Shown piece by piece: positions 35,571 through 46,915 of a DNA stretch of 64,000 bases. Under the pieces are notes generated by a model. It was not told the DNA's origin and searched no databases. It was given only the letters and a program-made list of their open reading frames with translations. The stretch covers positions 5,862,294 to 5,926,293 of the forward strand of contig NW_004955416.1 in the NCBI RefSeq assembly GCF_000276665.1, written 5' to 3'. The position numbers were made by a program, and so were the translations under genes. The DNA comes from Chinchilla lanigera. Taxonomy: Eukaryota > Chordata > Mammalia > Rodentia > Chinchillidae. Every line of letters begins with the position of its first letter. The first letter of the stretch is position 1.

Positions 35571-35934
35571 TGATGTGTGTGCCAGCTTTACATTGCTGTG
35601 AGAAAATACTTGAAATAACTAACTTAAAAGGAGGAAAGTCTATGGTCATTTGGCCTCATTTTAGGCCCTGTGGGAGGCAGAACATTATGGTGGGGAGTGT
35701 GTGGTGAAATAAAAGCTGCTTACCTCAGGATGGCTGGGGAGCAGACAGAGGGGCAGAGAGAGAGGAAGGGACCAGGATCCCACTGTATCCTTCAAGGACA
35801 TGTCCCCAGTGGTATAGTTCCTCTAACTAGGTATCCTTTCTGAAATTTCCATCACCTCTAAAAAGCACCACTGGCTGGAGACCAAACCTTGAACACATGA
35901 GCTTCTGAGGGACACTTAATATCCAAACTATGGC
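35571..35934 (-). mobile_element. MaLR-type solo LTR, antisense, inserted in L1
   Basis: CCAGCTTTACATTGCTGTGA, CTTACCTCAGGATGGCTGGG, AGCACCACTGGCTGGAGACC and GGGACACTTAATATCCAAAC give the reversed MaLR order, and it resembles the LTR at 59257-59676. It splits an L1 copy. The exact ends and the 5-bp duplication are not resolved. Confidence 0.7.
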
Positions 35935-36065
35935 TTGGTGTTGTATAAAGACAGACAAATTGAAGAGATTGGAGAGCCCAGAAAGACTCACACATGTGTG
36001 GGCATTTGACTTCTAGCAAAGATAGCACTGCAAAGTAACAGGAAAATAAACCTCCCTTAAATAAA
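35935..36065 (+). mobile_element. L1 ORF2 fragment, right part of the interrupted copy
   Basis: GTATAAAGACAGACAAATTG, GAGAGCCCAGAAAGACTCAC and GGCATTTGACTTCTAGCAAAG continue the ORF2 text that broke off at 35570. Confidence 0.6.
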
Positions 36066-36119
36066 TGTGCTGGGCACGATTGCCACCATTGTGGAAGAAA
36101 TATTATGGGTCATGAATTG

Positions 36120-36365
36120 GGGCAGAGTCCATCGGGCAGTGTTTCAGTTCCATGCAGCTTCAGCTGGGGTCGGTGCCCTGGAGTCAGGTGGCGCAGTTCC
36201 AAGAAAACATGCTGAAACTGCTGACAATTTACTTCTGGTTGTCCGCTCTGCATCGGCCAAGGGTTTGGCTTGAGAACCTTGATTTCTCTCCATGTGAAGC
36301 ACTTTACAGGGCTGCTTGTGCTTCTTCAAAGCTTGGTTTCTGGTTTCCAGGAACCATAGTTTCAA
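36120..36365. mobile_element. Possible old mammalian repeat fragment
   Basis: TTTCTCTCCATGTGAAGCAC, then TTACAGGGCTGCTTGTGCTTC and TTTCTGGTTTCCAGGAACC, is a phrase order seen in many mammalian interspersed repeats. I cannot name the family. Open frames on both strands here (68-75 codons) look incidental. Confidence 0.35.
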
Positions 36366-36939
36366 AAGATGAGAAGTAAAAATTCCTCATCTCCTAAGCC
36401 CTGAACTTAGAAAGTGTCCCTAGATTGCATCTACTTTATACTACTGATCAAATAAATCACAGAATTCATCTACCTTTGAGAGAAAGAACTATAGGATACC
36501 ATATCTCAAAAGAATGATGTCATTTGTGACCATATTTAAACTTCCACTTCTGTCTCATCCCCAACCTTCAATATATGACTTTCAGTATTTAGTAAAGGAC
36601 CATGGGAAACCTTGGCAGACGGGGGTAGAAACCATTCCTTGGAGTTTCTTGTAACTTGATCGGTAATGCCAGCCCTCACTTTAATGTCCATTAAAATTCA
36701 CAAGAACTCTAGCAGTCCTCTTTCTAGTACGTAGTGACTTACACTAATTATGTTATTCTCTCTATCAGCTCCACTAGGGATGAAAACAGTTATGGATCTC
36801 TTTTCTCCTAAGAAAGACATGTCACTTTCTGGAATTTGTTTTATTTAGATTTATTTGCATCATTGGCATTTTGAGTTTTTAAAAAAGCTATAATTTTGTA
36901 GCTTATCTAGCTTATTCTCACTGTGGATGACAGCAGCAA

Positions 36940-37349
36940 TGTCATAGCTTTTTTCTCATTACTTAGACACAATACCCAATGCCTACAAATTAAAGGAGGA
37001 AGGGTTTACTTTGGCTCACAATGTGTAGAGATTTCAATCCGTAGTTTGATATCTCCAAGACAAAGCAGTACGGTGAAGAGGCACAACAGAAGAGAAACAG
37101 TGCAGACCATGGAAGTGGGAAGCGGAGAGAACATCAATGGAGGAGGCAGGGAGACAGACCCTTCCAGACCATGACTCAGTGGTCTCCTCTGACCAGGCTT
37201 CATCTCCCATCATCACATTTAGCGATAAACTCAACAGTGGATTAGTACTAATCCACAGTGAATATAACATTCCCACGATGAGGCTTTCAAAGCCCGCATC
37301 TATGATCCCACGAGGCTCTCAGGAGGGCAGTGAGATATAAACCACAACA
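36940..37349 (-). mobile_element. MaLR-type solo LTR, antisense, with a 20-bp palindrome
   Basis: TGTCATAGCTTTTTTCTCATTAC at the left, AGGAGGAAGGGTTTACTTTGG, and AACCACAACA at the right give TG...CA ends in reverse order. Flanking 5-mers AGCAA and AACAA differ by one base. At 37237-37256 GTGGATTAGT is followed by its reverse complement, the conserved hairpin position of this LTR group. Confidence 0.7.
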
Positions 37350-38091
37350 AACAATCCCATAACTTTTGTATTTTGACCTGTAAAAGAAACTTTCCAAAAT
37401 TCTTGATAGGTATATGTACTTCCTATAATTTTCTTCTTTCTGATTTGCAATAGAAGTCTTTGATGCCATACATATTCTTTACAGTAAATCTATGAAATAT
37501 CCTGGAAAAATTTTTGTATTCTCAGTACTATATTTCTTTTATATTGGATTATTTCTACAGTTGTGGGCACTGATCCTTTTAACCAGTCCATATCACATTT
37601 TTTCAAATTTTAGTCCTTATAAGTACCTGTAGAGCTCATTACTAATTTGAGGTTTCTCTTTAAAAGAAAGCTAAAATTATATTTGTACTTTTATTCTGAA
37701 ACCAGAATCAGAATCACTTTAACCTATTTTCCTTGCAAATATTTCTTACCTATGTCTTTCCCATAAATCTTCTTTTACTTAAAATCTTACTTGTACTCTT
37801 CATAAAAATTGGAATGTCTCAAGAAGAGGGCCCTGTAAATTAGGGTAAATAAAAAAGATCAAATATATATTTTCATAACACTTGTTTATGTATTATAAAA
37901 TTTTAGTAGAAGATGTCCTACTTTTTATGTTTCCTTTTACCATTAAGGACAGCTATAAAAACCATTTACAAAGCTAGCATGTCTTAGTGTATGACTTCTT
38001 TTCATTCTCAATTATAGTACAAGGATCAAGAATTCTTCCTACCAACTTTTTCTTCTGTATATTGCTTGAATAATATTGAGGGGTTGAACAT

Positions 38092-38299
38092 GATTTTTAT
38101 ATATTATTAGTTAGAGTACTAAATCTATACTTATTTACTTTAAATTGAATTAAGAAAAAGAGATTTAAAGGAAAAATCATTCATTATTTGAAAAGGATTT
38201 TTATATATTATTAGTTAGAGTAGTAAATCTATACTTATTTACTTTAAATTGAATTAAGAAAAAGAGATTTAAAGGAAAAATCATTCATTATTTGAAAAG
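38092..38299 (+). repeat. 104-bp tandem duplication, one mismatch
   Basis: Copy 1 at 38092-38195 and copy 2 at 38196-38299 are head-to-tail and differ only at 38119 (C) against 38223 (G). Start word GATTTTTATATATTATTAG, end word TTTGAAAAG. There is no transposon signature at the junction. At this identity the event is recent, or it is an assembly artefact. Confidence 0.97.
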
Positions 38300-38958
38300 T
38301 AAGAGAATGGTTCACCCTTATAAAAATACTCTGAGAAAGTAACTTACTGTAAGACATACATACCTCAAAAGTCAGATTTCCAACTTCTTTTCTCTTTGCC
38401 AACAAAGGGTCGCTTTTCATATGCTAAAGTTTCCAAAGAAAATTTCTCCATAAGCAATCAATGAGAAAAACACACAGCCACCCCAATGTCTGGTTCAGCA
38501 GGAACAACAGAAAATATCACCTTGTACCTAATGAATGATGCTGATGTTTTTATCCTTAATACTACTGGTGGTGTTGAAAGACAGAGGCAGGCCAAGTTCT
38601 TGTTGTTCACAGAAGTCTCTTTAAACAGAGCCAGTAGCATCTTCCGCTACAAGCAGGTGCCAAATGCACAACATTATTATTTTGTCTTGGGCTGAGCAGA
38701 AAAGTTTTGGTAACATTTCCTCTATGTTAATGTTTGAAGGAAAGTTATGCCAGTGGGAGAATCCAAAGGGTATAAAACTGTCCTTACTGGAACTATTTTT
38801 TCAATTCTATTTTTCATCAAGGATTATTACCTATGAGAAGCTCTTGCAAATTACTGAATTAGTTATGCTAAGTAGCTACAATAGTCAGCACACTTTCCTT
38901 AAGATCTTCCTTCAAGCTAATGACACATGTTGCCTGTATGCTTGCATGAGTGTGTATG

Positions 38959-39170
38959 TGGGGTTTTTTGGTGTCTGTGTATTATAGCACAGATCTAAAA
39001 TGTCTGTCAGAAGTCTCTGTGTTCAGAGGTGGGGATTTTGGAAGGTTATTTTTAAATGAGGACACTATACTCATCAGTGGATTTATCCATTGATGAGTTT
39101 ACAGCTCACTGTGTTGTTAAGAAGTGGGGCATGATTGAAGTTGAAGGCGGGTCTCTAGAGTGTACTTTTG

Positions 39171-39254
<84 letters not shown>

Positions 39255-39472
39255 GACATGCACACACTATTTCTGGCTTTCACTTTTTCTCCTGTTTCCT
39301 GGCTGCCAAGGGTTGGGCAGCTTTTCTCCACCAGGTCTTTCTACCATGACATTTCTGCCTTGGAATCAGCTGGAAATGGACTGAATCCTCCGAAACCATG
39401 AGCCAATAAATCTCTTCTTTAAGTTGCATATGTCACGCGTTTCTTCCCAGCAATGGGATAGCTACTAATACA
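38959..39472 (+). mobile_element. 5' LTR of a MaLR-like provirus
   Basis: TG start after GTATG (38954-38958). It contains GTGTTCAGAGGTGGGGATTT, the hairpin CATCAGTGGATTTATCCATTGATG, an expanded (CT)n(CA)n microsatellite at 39173-39250, AGCCAATAAATCTC (polyadenylation signal), and an ATACA end. It pairs with the LTR at 40592-40983. The 97- and 77-codon frames across the microsatellite are artefacts of the repeat. Confidence 0.75.
39173..39250. repeat. (CT)n(CA)n compound microsatellite
   Basis: CT units from 39173 to about 39217 switch directly to CA units to 39250. The matching 3' LTR lacks this tract, so it arose after integration or in one LTR only. Confidence 0.97.
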
Positions 39473-40591
39473 GAAAACTGGTGGAAAAGAAGTAAGGTCA
39501 TTGCTGTCATTCTACCTGATCGTGTGGTTCAGAAGCCTTAGAACGTGTTTTCAGCAGGAGTTTGGAAAGATTTGGAGATGTGTGATAGAGACAGAAGCTC
39601 CTAGAGTGTTGTAAACAGGACTTGATGTATAGTTCTGTTCAGAACCAAGAAAACCTGAATACTGATAAGAATATGAGCAGTAAATGTCAGGCACAGGGAG
39701 TCTCAGATGAAAGGACTGTACTGAGGATTGGAATAGAGGACATGCTGTAGTACTGTAGAAAAAACCTACCTACATTTTGTCCATGACTAAAGACTTTGTG
39801 TGAGGCTGAAGGAATCATATGGAAAATTGGGGCCCCAAGGAAAGTGATATTGCTGAAGGATTAGTGCCACTGTAAAGAAGTCAAGGACAATAGGAAAGAT
39901 GACTTGAGGTAACCTCAGGAACTGATCAAACCTCAGCCATCAGAATCTCAAGGATGTAAAAGGGTAAACATTTTTAAAAACCTTTCAAAAAAGGGACCCT
40001 CAAGGTGCCAAACTCACTCAGGGCCACCTAGGGAAATATAAGGCTAGATTCAGCTGTGCAGGCCTTCAGACACTGCCATAGCAAGCACAGTGGAGTACTG
40101 CTACTGCTGAAGGTTGCAGCAGATCTTGATACTGTCTCTGTGACTCTGGCTTTATAGCATAGCAGAATGCAAGAATGAATAGAATTATAGGGGATTCAAA
40201 CCAGGTTTCAAAAGAAAGCCTGGGAAGCCAGGCAATGTGGTATGACAGTCACAGTACCTGTCAAGAGCCCCTGAAAGGCAATGCATGAAGCTATGGAAGT
40301 GAAACTAAATTTGCAGTGGAGACATCAAGAAGCTGGTGGTGCTAGGACTGTGAAAATTGTGCTGAAGAAAGCCACAGGCAGCAGGTGGAGCCAACCCAAA
40401 AGAGACCATGTGGGCTGTAATAACAAGGCCAGTGTAAAGTCCTCTGCCTATTGGAGCTTGCATTTTACCACCCCATAGACCCAGGTGCTGGACATGGAGC
40501 TACAGGATTTAATGTCCGGTCTACCAGTTTTCAGTCTTGCTTTGCTCCTATTCCTTTATATTCCTCCCTTCTGGAATAGGAATGTTTACTC
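39473..40591 (+). mobile_element. Internal non-coding region of a MaLR-like provirus
   Basis: It begins GAAAACTGGTGGAAAAGAAG right after the 5' LTR, a typical MaLR internal start, and runs to the 3' LTR. There is no gag, pol or env frame; the longest open stretches are 65-91 codons without domains. MaLR internal regions are naturally non-coding and were moved by other elements' enzymes. The length, about 1.1 kb, is slightly short. Confidence 0.7.
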
Positions 40592-40983
40592 TGTGATGTT
40601 TTATGCTGGAAAACTCACGTGTTCAGAGTTGGGGCTTTCAGAAGGTGTTTGGATCATGGAGATGCTACACTGGATTCATCAGTGGATTGATCCATTGATG
40701 AGTATAGAGTTGAATGTGCTGTTAAAGAGTTGTGGCCAGTTAGAGGAGATAGATCACTAGACATGTGCCTTTGGAGGGTATATATCTCAGGCTTTGCTGG
40801 CTGTGTCTGCTTCCCGCCTGCCACAAGTTGAGCAACTTTCCTCTGCCAGGCCCTTCTATCATGCCATTTGTGAGCTGAAGCCAGCCTTTGGAGGACTGAA
40901 TGCTCTGAAACCAAATAAATTTCTCCTCCTCTAAGTTGTGAATATTGAGTATTTGTGCCAGTGATGGAAAAATTATTAATACA
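40592..40983 (+). mobile_element. 3' LTR of a MaLR-like provirus
   Basis: GTGTTCAGAGTTGGGGCTTT, the hairpin CATCAGTGGATTGATCCATTGATG, TATATATCTCAGGCTTTGC, ACCAAATAAATTTCTCC (polyadenylation signal) and end ATTAATACA. GTATG follows directly at 40984-40988, equal to the 5-mer before the 5' LTR. The left edge is approximate. The 124-codon minus-strand frame across it is a shadow. Confidence 0.75.
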
Positions 40984-41109
40984 GTATGTGGGCACATACA
41001 TGTTGCCGTGAGACAATGTACTGCTCAAGTGGGTGGAATGGTTGGGAGCAGCTCAAAGGAAGAACTAGAACAGGACACCATAGTTCTTAGTGACACCATG
41101 CCTATGTCT

Positions 41110-41260
41110 GGTATTCAACTCTTAGTCACAGCTTCTACTTATCCTTCAAGTGCTGTTCAAGATCTACATGAAACAGAAACTCTTTCCTTTTGGCCAGTGC
41201 CTTCCCTGATGTCTGAGTTCCTAAAACACACTTAAATTCCATGCTCAACTTGGCATTCAG
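41110..41260 (+). mobile_element. Possible L2 LINE fragment, sense
   Basis: TTATCCTTCAAGTGCTGTTC and GGCCAGTGCCTTCCCTGATG resemble the L2 3' region (CTTCAAGTCTCAGCTC ... AAGCCTTCCCTGA). Short and diverged. Confidence 0.4.
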
Positions 41261-42039
41261 TTACATATTTCTCAAATCGTCCCTCTTTTCTTAAATGTGG
41301 TTTTTGACTCTAGTTTTTGTTTCTGTTTTTTCTTAGATAATCCTAGTCTTGAGGGAGGCCCTGGTCTTATTTTTTCTTTCTGTTTTTCCTTCTCTTTCTT
41401 TTTCTAAATTCATTATTCCATGATGAAAAGGATAAAAAGAAACACAACATAAACACAGCCAAAGCTGGACTTTGAAATGTGGGTGTCTTTAGACTAATTC
41501 AAGATGAATTTTTAAGTATTTATTCAATATTTACTTAAAGAGATCAGGAGACTCTAATTTCCTATTAATAAAAATGTATACAGAAATAGATTCATTTATC
41601 TGTTCATTTTGCTGCCCAGAGCCAAAAGTTGAAAAACATAACAGAAATAGTTTTCTGGTTCACTATAGCTTTTATCCTCTCTACTGTTCTTTGTGATTAT
41701 CCAAACCAGACAACTTTTTGGCAAGCTTATGAAAGACTGATATAATGAAGGAAATTCCTCAATCCCAGGAACAAAATTACACTGTGCAGTGTTTGGTCTC
41801 AGAGACTTCAGCTGCCAGCTGCTGCTGTCTTTGTCTGAGCACACTGCACGCGCAGGTGACAAATTTATTTAATAGAGGAATATTCTTGTTAGTGAGGACT
41901 CTTTACATCTCCGTCTGAAGCACTGTCCACTTCAGCTGACTCTGGACAATTTTTTTTTCATGTAGCTAATACCATCACATTGGGATTAAGTTTTAACATG
42001 TGAATTCTGGGAGGACACAAATATTCAGATCATAAGATA

Positions 42040-44250
42040 TTTTTAAATTTTAAATTTTGATTAGCATATTTGGTTTACATAATGATGACACTCATTGTGG
42101 GAAGTTGGTGTATGTCCATAATGGATCTTAATTCTTTTTTTCATCTTTTCTTCCCCTCCCTCTTATCCTCCTTCCGTCTTTAGATCCTCTCCCCATTTGA
42201 AAAAGAATGCTCTACTTCTTATTATCTTTTATTTTGCTCTCTATCACATTTTTATTAACTAAAATCTGTCATTTACATTACAGTTCACTCTGTGATGGGC
42301 AAACTGTAGGGATTACAACAAACATACATTACATACAAGCCATTACAGTATTGTACAGAATGGGTTTAGCCCTAAATATCTCTGTGCTCTGCAGTGGGTT
42401 TTTAATACATGCCCTTGACCAAACTGAGGAAGTTTTGTTTTTTGGTTTTAGTTCACTAAGGGTTTTTTAAAAATCATGAATTGATGTTCAGTCTTGTTAA
42501 ACTGTTTTTGTACATCTATTAAAATAACTGTGTGGGATTTTTCTTTTCCTGAATTTTATTCTTTTTTCACCATAGCTTATGGTGACTGATTTCCAAATGG
42601 TAAACCTATACTGCATAGGTAGACCTCATTTGAGCTTCATGCATTATGTTTTTTATATATTGATAAATTCAATTTGCTGACATTTTAACAATTTTTAAGA
42701 TTTATGCACTTTTTGTGTTGTCTATAGTTTTCTTTTTATGTTTTCTCTGGATTTGGTACTATGGTAGTACTAGCCTCAGAAAATGAGCTGAGAAGTATTT
42801 CCTTCTATACCATTTTCTGGAAGAGTTTTTAAATGATTGATTGTAGGCACAAAACAGTTCATAATATTTTCTTATCTTTTAAATATCCTTATAGTCATTA
42901 TGAATTCCCCTTTTTTATATGCATACAAAATATTTTTCAGTTTGTTATTTTCCATTATCTCTGTTTAAACATAATTGAGTCTTGTCTTTTAATCTAATTG
43001 AGTCTTATCTTATTTATCTATATATAGATATATACTGAGTATTGTCTTTTTATCTAGAGTCTATCACTCTCTACCTTTTAATCAGTTTACTCTATTTGCA
43101 TAATTACTTGTATTATTAAGTTTTGCTCTATCTTGCTTTTTTCTTTGTACTTTGTGTTTTATTTTTCCACTTTTTGTGTTACATTTTACATTCATCAAAT
43201 ATTTATTATTGTTCCATTTTTTTATTCTCTTAGCTTTTCAGCTAAGCCTTTTTTATTTTCCTTTTTAGTGATCAGTCTTGTGAGTATGATATGTATTACC
43301 CAAGTATCATACTATGAGTTAAATTACATGTAATACAATGTAAGAACCTTATAACATTTTTTTCTCCATCATTTGTGTTTGTTACATTTATTTTTTATCT
43401 ATGTTAAAATCAAACATTTTAGCTATTTTTAAACAGTTTTCTCATAAAGAAATTAAGATTTGAAATGACTAAGTATTTTAAAAATATTTCTTGCATATAT
43501 TCATTCTTTTAGACCCTTCTTTTCTTTTTTATATCTAATCCCTTTTGATACTCATTGTTTGGTAGATGGAAAAGCTCCTTTTAACATTTTTTGCAGCATA
43601 GATCTGTTCATTATGAAGACTTTTAAGTACTTATCTGAGAATATATTTATTTTGCTATCATTATGTCAGGTTAGTTTTCCTGGTGATGCAGTTCTAGGCT
43701 GAAGGATTGTCTCTACACCGACCATGAACTGGAAAGATGCCTCTCCATTGTCTTCCAACTTCCACTGTTTTTGAGGATGAGTCAGTGTTTATTCTCAGTG
43801 TTGTTCCCCTGATGGGTTCCATTTTTCTCTGGCTGTTTTTATAATTTTTCCTTGTGTCAGATTTTTATCACTTTGATTATAATTTACCTAGATATGATTT
43901 TTGGATTTTTTTCTATGCTTTTGTCAAACTTTCCAATTCCTTGCATTGATGAGATTTATCTTAAAATTTGGAAAACTTTTTGAATATTGTTTTTAAAATA
44001 TATTTCTGTTTTCTTTCTTCTTTTTATTTTTTTTTTCTTTCCTCAATCCTTTAATCTTGTCCTTCTTGCACTTCAATTTCACACATTAGGTTGGTCAATA
44101 TTGTCTCATAGTCACTACATCTTTATTTTTTTCCATCTTTCACCCACCATGTACTTTATTTTGTACATTAAACAATTTTCAGAAACTTCACTTTCTTCTG
44201 GGTTATCCAGCTGGTAAGTAGTCTTACTGTATTCTTCACTTTAGATATTG
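42040..44250 (-). mobile_element. Antisense L1 3' UTR and ancient L1M-type ORF2
   Basis: 42040-42240 is the reverse complement of an L1 3' UTR with a polypyrimidine tract (TCTTCCCCTCCCTCTTATCC), similar to 8990-9230. 42260-42440 (TTACATTACAGTTCACTCTG, CATTACAGTATTGTACAGAATG) recalls an old L1 3' end. 42560-42850 matches antisense ORF2 (TGGTACTATGGTAGTACTAG, CATTTTCTGGAAGAGTTTTT). 43560-44220 carries a further old L1-type stretch (CATTGTCTTCCAACTTCCAC). Probably two or more insertions. All frames are decayed. Confidence 0.65.
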
Positions 44251-45589
44251 TATTTTATGGCCCTAACATTACTTTATTAACATGACTGCAGTACACAATG
44301 ATCACATTGGAGAGCTGGAAATGTGCATAAGACATCTCAATTGTTTTTCCCCTTTTTCTTCAGCCCCTCTTTGTCCCAGCTTCTGGTTCATTTATCTTAC
44401 AAATTCCTTTAAAGTTAATTACCATACACACAGATTAACAGCCATACTAACTGGCCAAACACCACATAAAACACATAAGACAGTTATACTAAATCAAGTT
44501 ACACTTGTAGATATGTTGTCCAGGCTGGATTATAATACCATTTTCTCTCTCTTTGTTTCTTCTTATCTGTCGTTTTTACACTTTATTTATATATTGAGTT
44601 TCTTATAAAAGGCAAATCCATGTGATATCTAATATTTATTATATTTTGAATATTAAAGTGCTGTTTTATTTCCTTCAGATATTATTTTGGAAATTAGTTG
44701 TTTTATTGGAGGGTCAGCTTAAATCCCAATGAAGGTTGATTTGGGCATTTGTTGAGGCTGCTCTAGGCTCACCTGGAACAGGGGTTCTGTGATGCTTTTT
44801 TATAGTAGATTCTTCACAAGGTCTTAACTGAATGCTCAGGGTCTTCAGCAGGTTCCCTCTTCTCTGGTAGTTGAAATTCCAACAAACCGGAGCATTCTGC
44901 AATTTCCAGAATCTCTCTTCTGCTCTAACCCCTTTGGTAGCTGTTATGCTGGATCTTGTGAGATCTTACACTGTACATGCATATCTTAGTCTTCAAGGGT
45001 AACATTGATATTTTATATGTATATATATAATCATTTGTGTATATAATATGTTATTATTTATTACTGCTTTTACTGTCTTTACAACTACCTCATTTTCTTC
45101 TCTCTATTTGTCAAATTCCACATTCCTCAGCAGGCCTGAATTTGATTTCTGTTTCACCCAAAGAAATTTTTATTCCCTGTTTCATGTGTGCTTCCTTGCA
45201 TCATAGTTTGTAAGTTTTCTTGAGGTAGAAAGACATAGTGAATGTGGAATTTATGCCTTGTGTTGTTTTCTCATATATAACAGACAACTATGCATTATCT
45301 ATGGTCACACTTGTGAACAGAATTGCCTTAAAATATTTTGTCTATCTTTATAATTATTTATGACAGAGAAGATAAGTCTTCTATGTTACTTTGACCTGTA
45401 ATTCCTATTCTTATGGTAAAAAAGTGGAAGTCCTTACAAATAATCTTTACAAATACAAATGATATCTCAAAAGTTTGCTGCAAGTTATTTTTTTTTAAAA
45501 CAGCATATTTTGGAAAAAATTATATTGACATATGTTTCATTTTTAAAAATATTTACCTTACATTTCATTGACTATCATTAATATAATTT

Positions 45590-45860
45590 ACTCAAACAGC
45601 CATGTTAATAGATATTTGATTCTTTTATCTATTATAAAAGATTCTACAATAAAAATTCTTATGCAGAATGCTTGGCCTATTTGTGTAATAGACCGTGCAT
45701 GATATGTATGTTATAGAATTAGTGGATCAAAGTGGAAATGTTTGGATTTCGATAAATAATGACAAAGTACCCTGGATATGCTGTTCTACACTCCTACAAG
45801 TAGTGTAAGAGATTTTATTTCCCATATTCCATCCTACACAAGAAGTATATCATTGTGTTT
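45590..45860 (-). mobile_element. Ancient L1 3' UTR fragment, antisense
   Basis: TTAGTGGATCAAAGTGGAAATG, ACTCCTACAAGTAGTGTAAG and TTTCCCATATTCCATCC match the order of a common old L1 3' UTR read backwards. Diverged. Confidence 0.5.
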
Positions 45861-46428
45861 TAAAAGCAAAAAGATGAAATGATGCACATCCGTTTATGCT
45901 AATGGAAACTTCCCAGTGGTATCTAAAACTGATATTTTATGTTTAATACTTTCCCTGTGGTGCCTTGATATGTCACAGGCATAAGAATTTAGTAAACAAC
46001 TATTGAATTAATTTAAACCAAAATAAAAACTCTGACCTTAAAATGGTTAATAAAAATTAAGAGATTCTTACTACTGACAAGAAGAGTGGATGGAGTTGCA
46101 TGGAGGAACTATCAGGCTAGCTCTCAAAAGTTTTCTAACTGTAAACCCTGATCTTTATTTAACCACTTTCCTCTGATTATTTACTCCTATTTATTCCAGT
46201 GGTCTGGATTCCTGTGAAGCATGTTTTCACAACTGGTTGGAAATGAGAGATTAGATGGGTTAGATCAAACACTGCTTCCCTCAGATCAAGTAAAGGAAAT
46301 TGGGATGTTTCCAAAACATACTCACTGAATTAGCCATACAGTTTGGGGCTTGTTCTTGGAGGAGAATATAGCACTTCCTTTATAGACACATATCCATTTA
46401 GAGCCTTGAAGAAACTAGGTACAGAAAT

Positions 46429-46489
46429 GAAAGAGAAAAGAAAAGAGAGGAGAGGGAAGGGGAGAGAAGGGGAGGGAAGGAAAGGAAGG
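46429..46489. repeat. 61-nt purine-only tract
   Basis: GA-rich run (AAAGAGAGGAGAGGGAAGG, GGAGAGAAGGGGAGGG) with no pyrimidine from 46429 to 46489. Confidence 0.95.
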
Positions 46490-46854
46490 TAAGAAGGGAA
46501 TGTCCAATAATTTCTGCAAGCAACTCTAACACACCTGGAGTCAGTGCTCAAGACTATAACTTAGATGCACTTAATAAAAATCTACAGAGTAATTTATGTA
46601 CAGAATTACTTAAAACAAATATCAAAGATAAAAACATTTATGCAGAGCACATGCATAAAATGTATATATCGTTTGAACAAGTCATCACTTTTCTCTGGAT
46701 CTTTTAGTTCTTCAAGTATAATTTTAAGCACACTGAATTCTTTCTTTTGTTGACATGTAAAGCTACAGAGAAGAGGTAGGAAAACATATGATTTCAGCAG
46801 GCCACTTTTACTTCCAAAAACAGAGTTAGTCTTTCCTTTTTCTGAGTGTGTACT

Positions 46855-46915
46855 GTGCATATATTTCTCTGAGTGTGTGCTATGTATATACTGTACTGTG
46901 TATATATTTCTGATA
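46855..46915. repeat. Short degenerate TGTGTACTGTGTATAT tandem
   Basis: GTGTACTGTGCATATATTTC, then TGTGTGCTATGTATATACTG and TACTGTGTATATATTTC: about three imperfect units of one motif, with TCTCTGAGTGTGT or TCTGAT spacers. Confidence 0.6.

Noticed and set aside
39056..39401. Ser/Leu- and His/Thr-rich frames of 74-97 codons
   Set aside because: They translate the (CT)n(CA)n repeat inside an LTR.
40654..41028. 124-codon minus-strand frame
   Set aside because: It is a shadow across the 3' LTR of the MaLR-like provirus.
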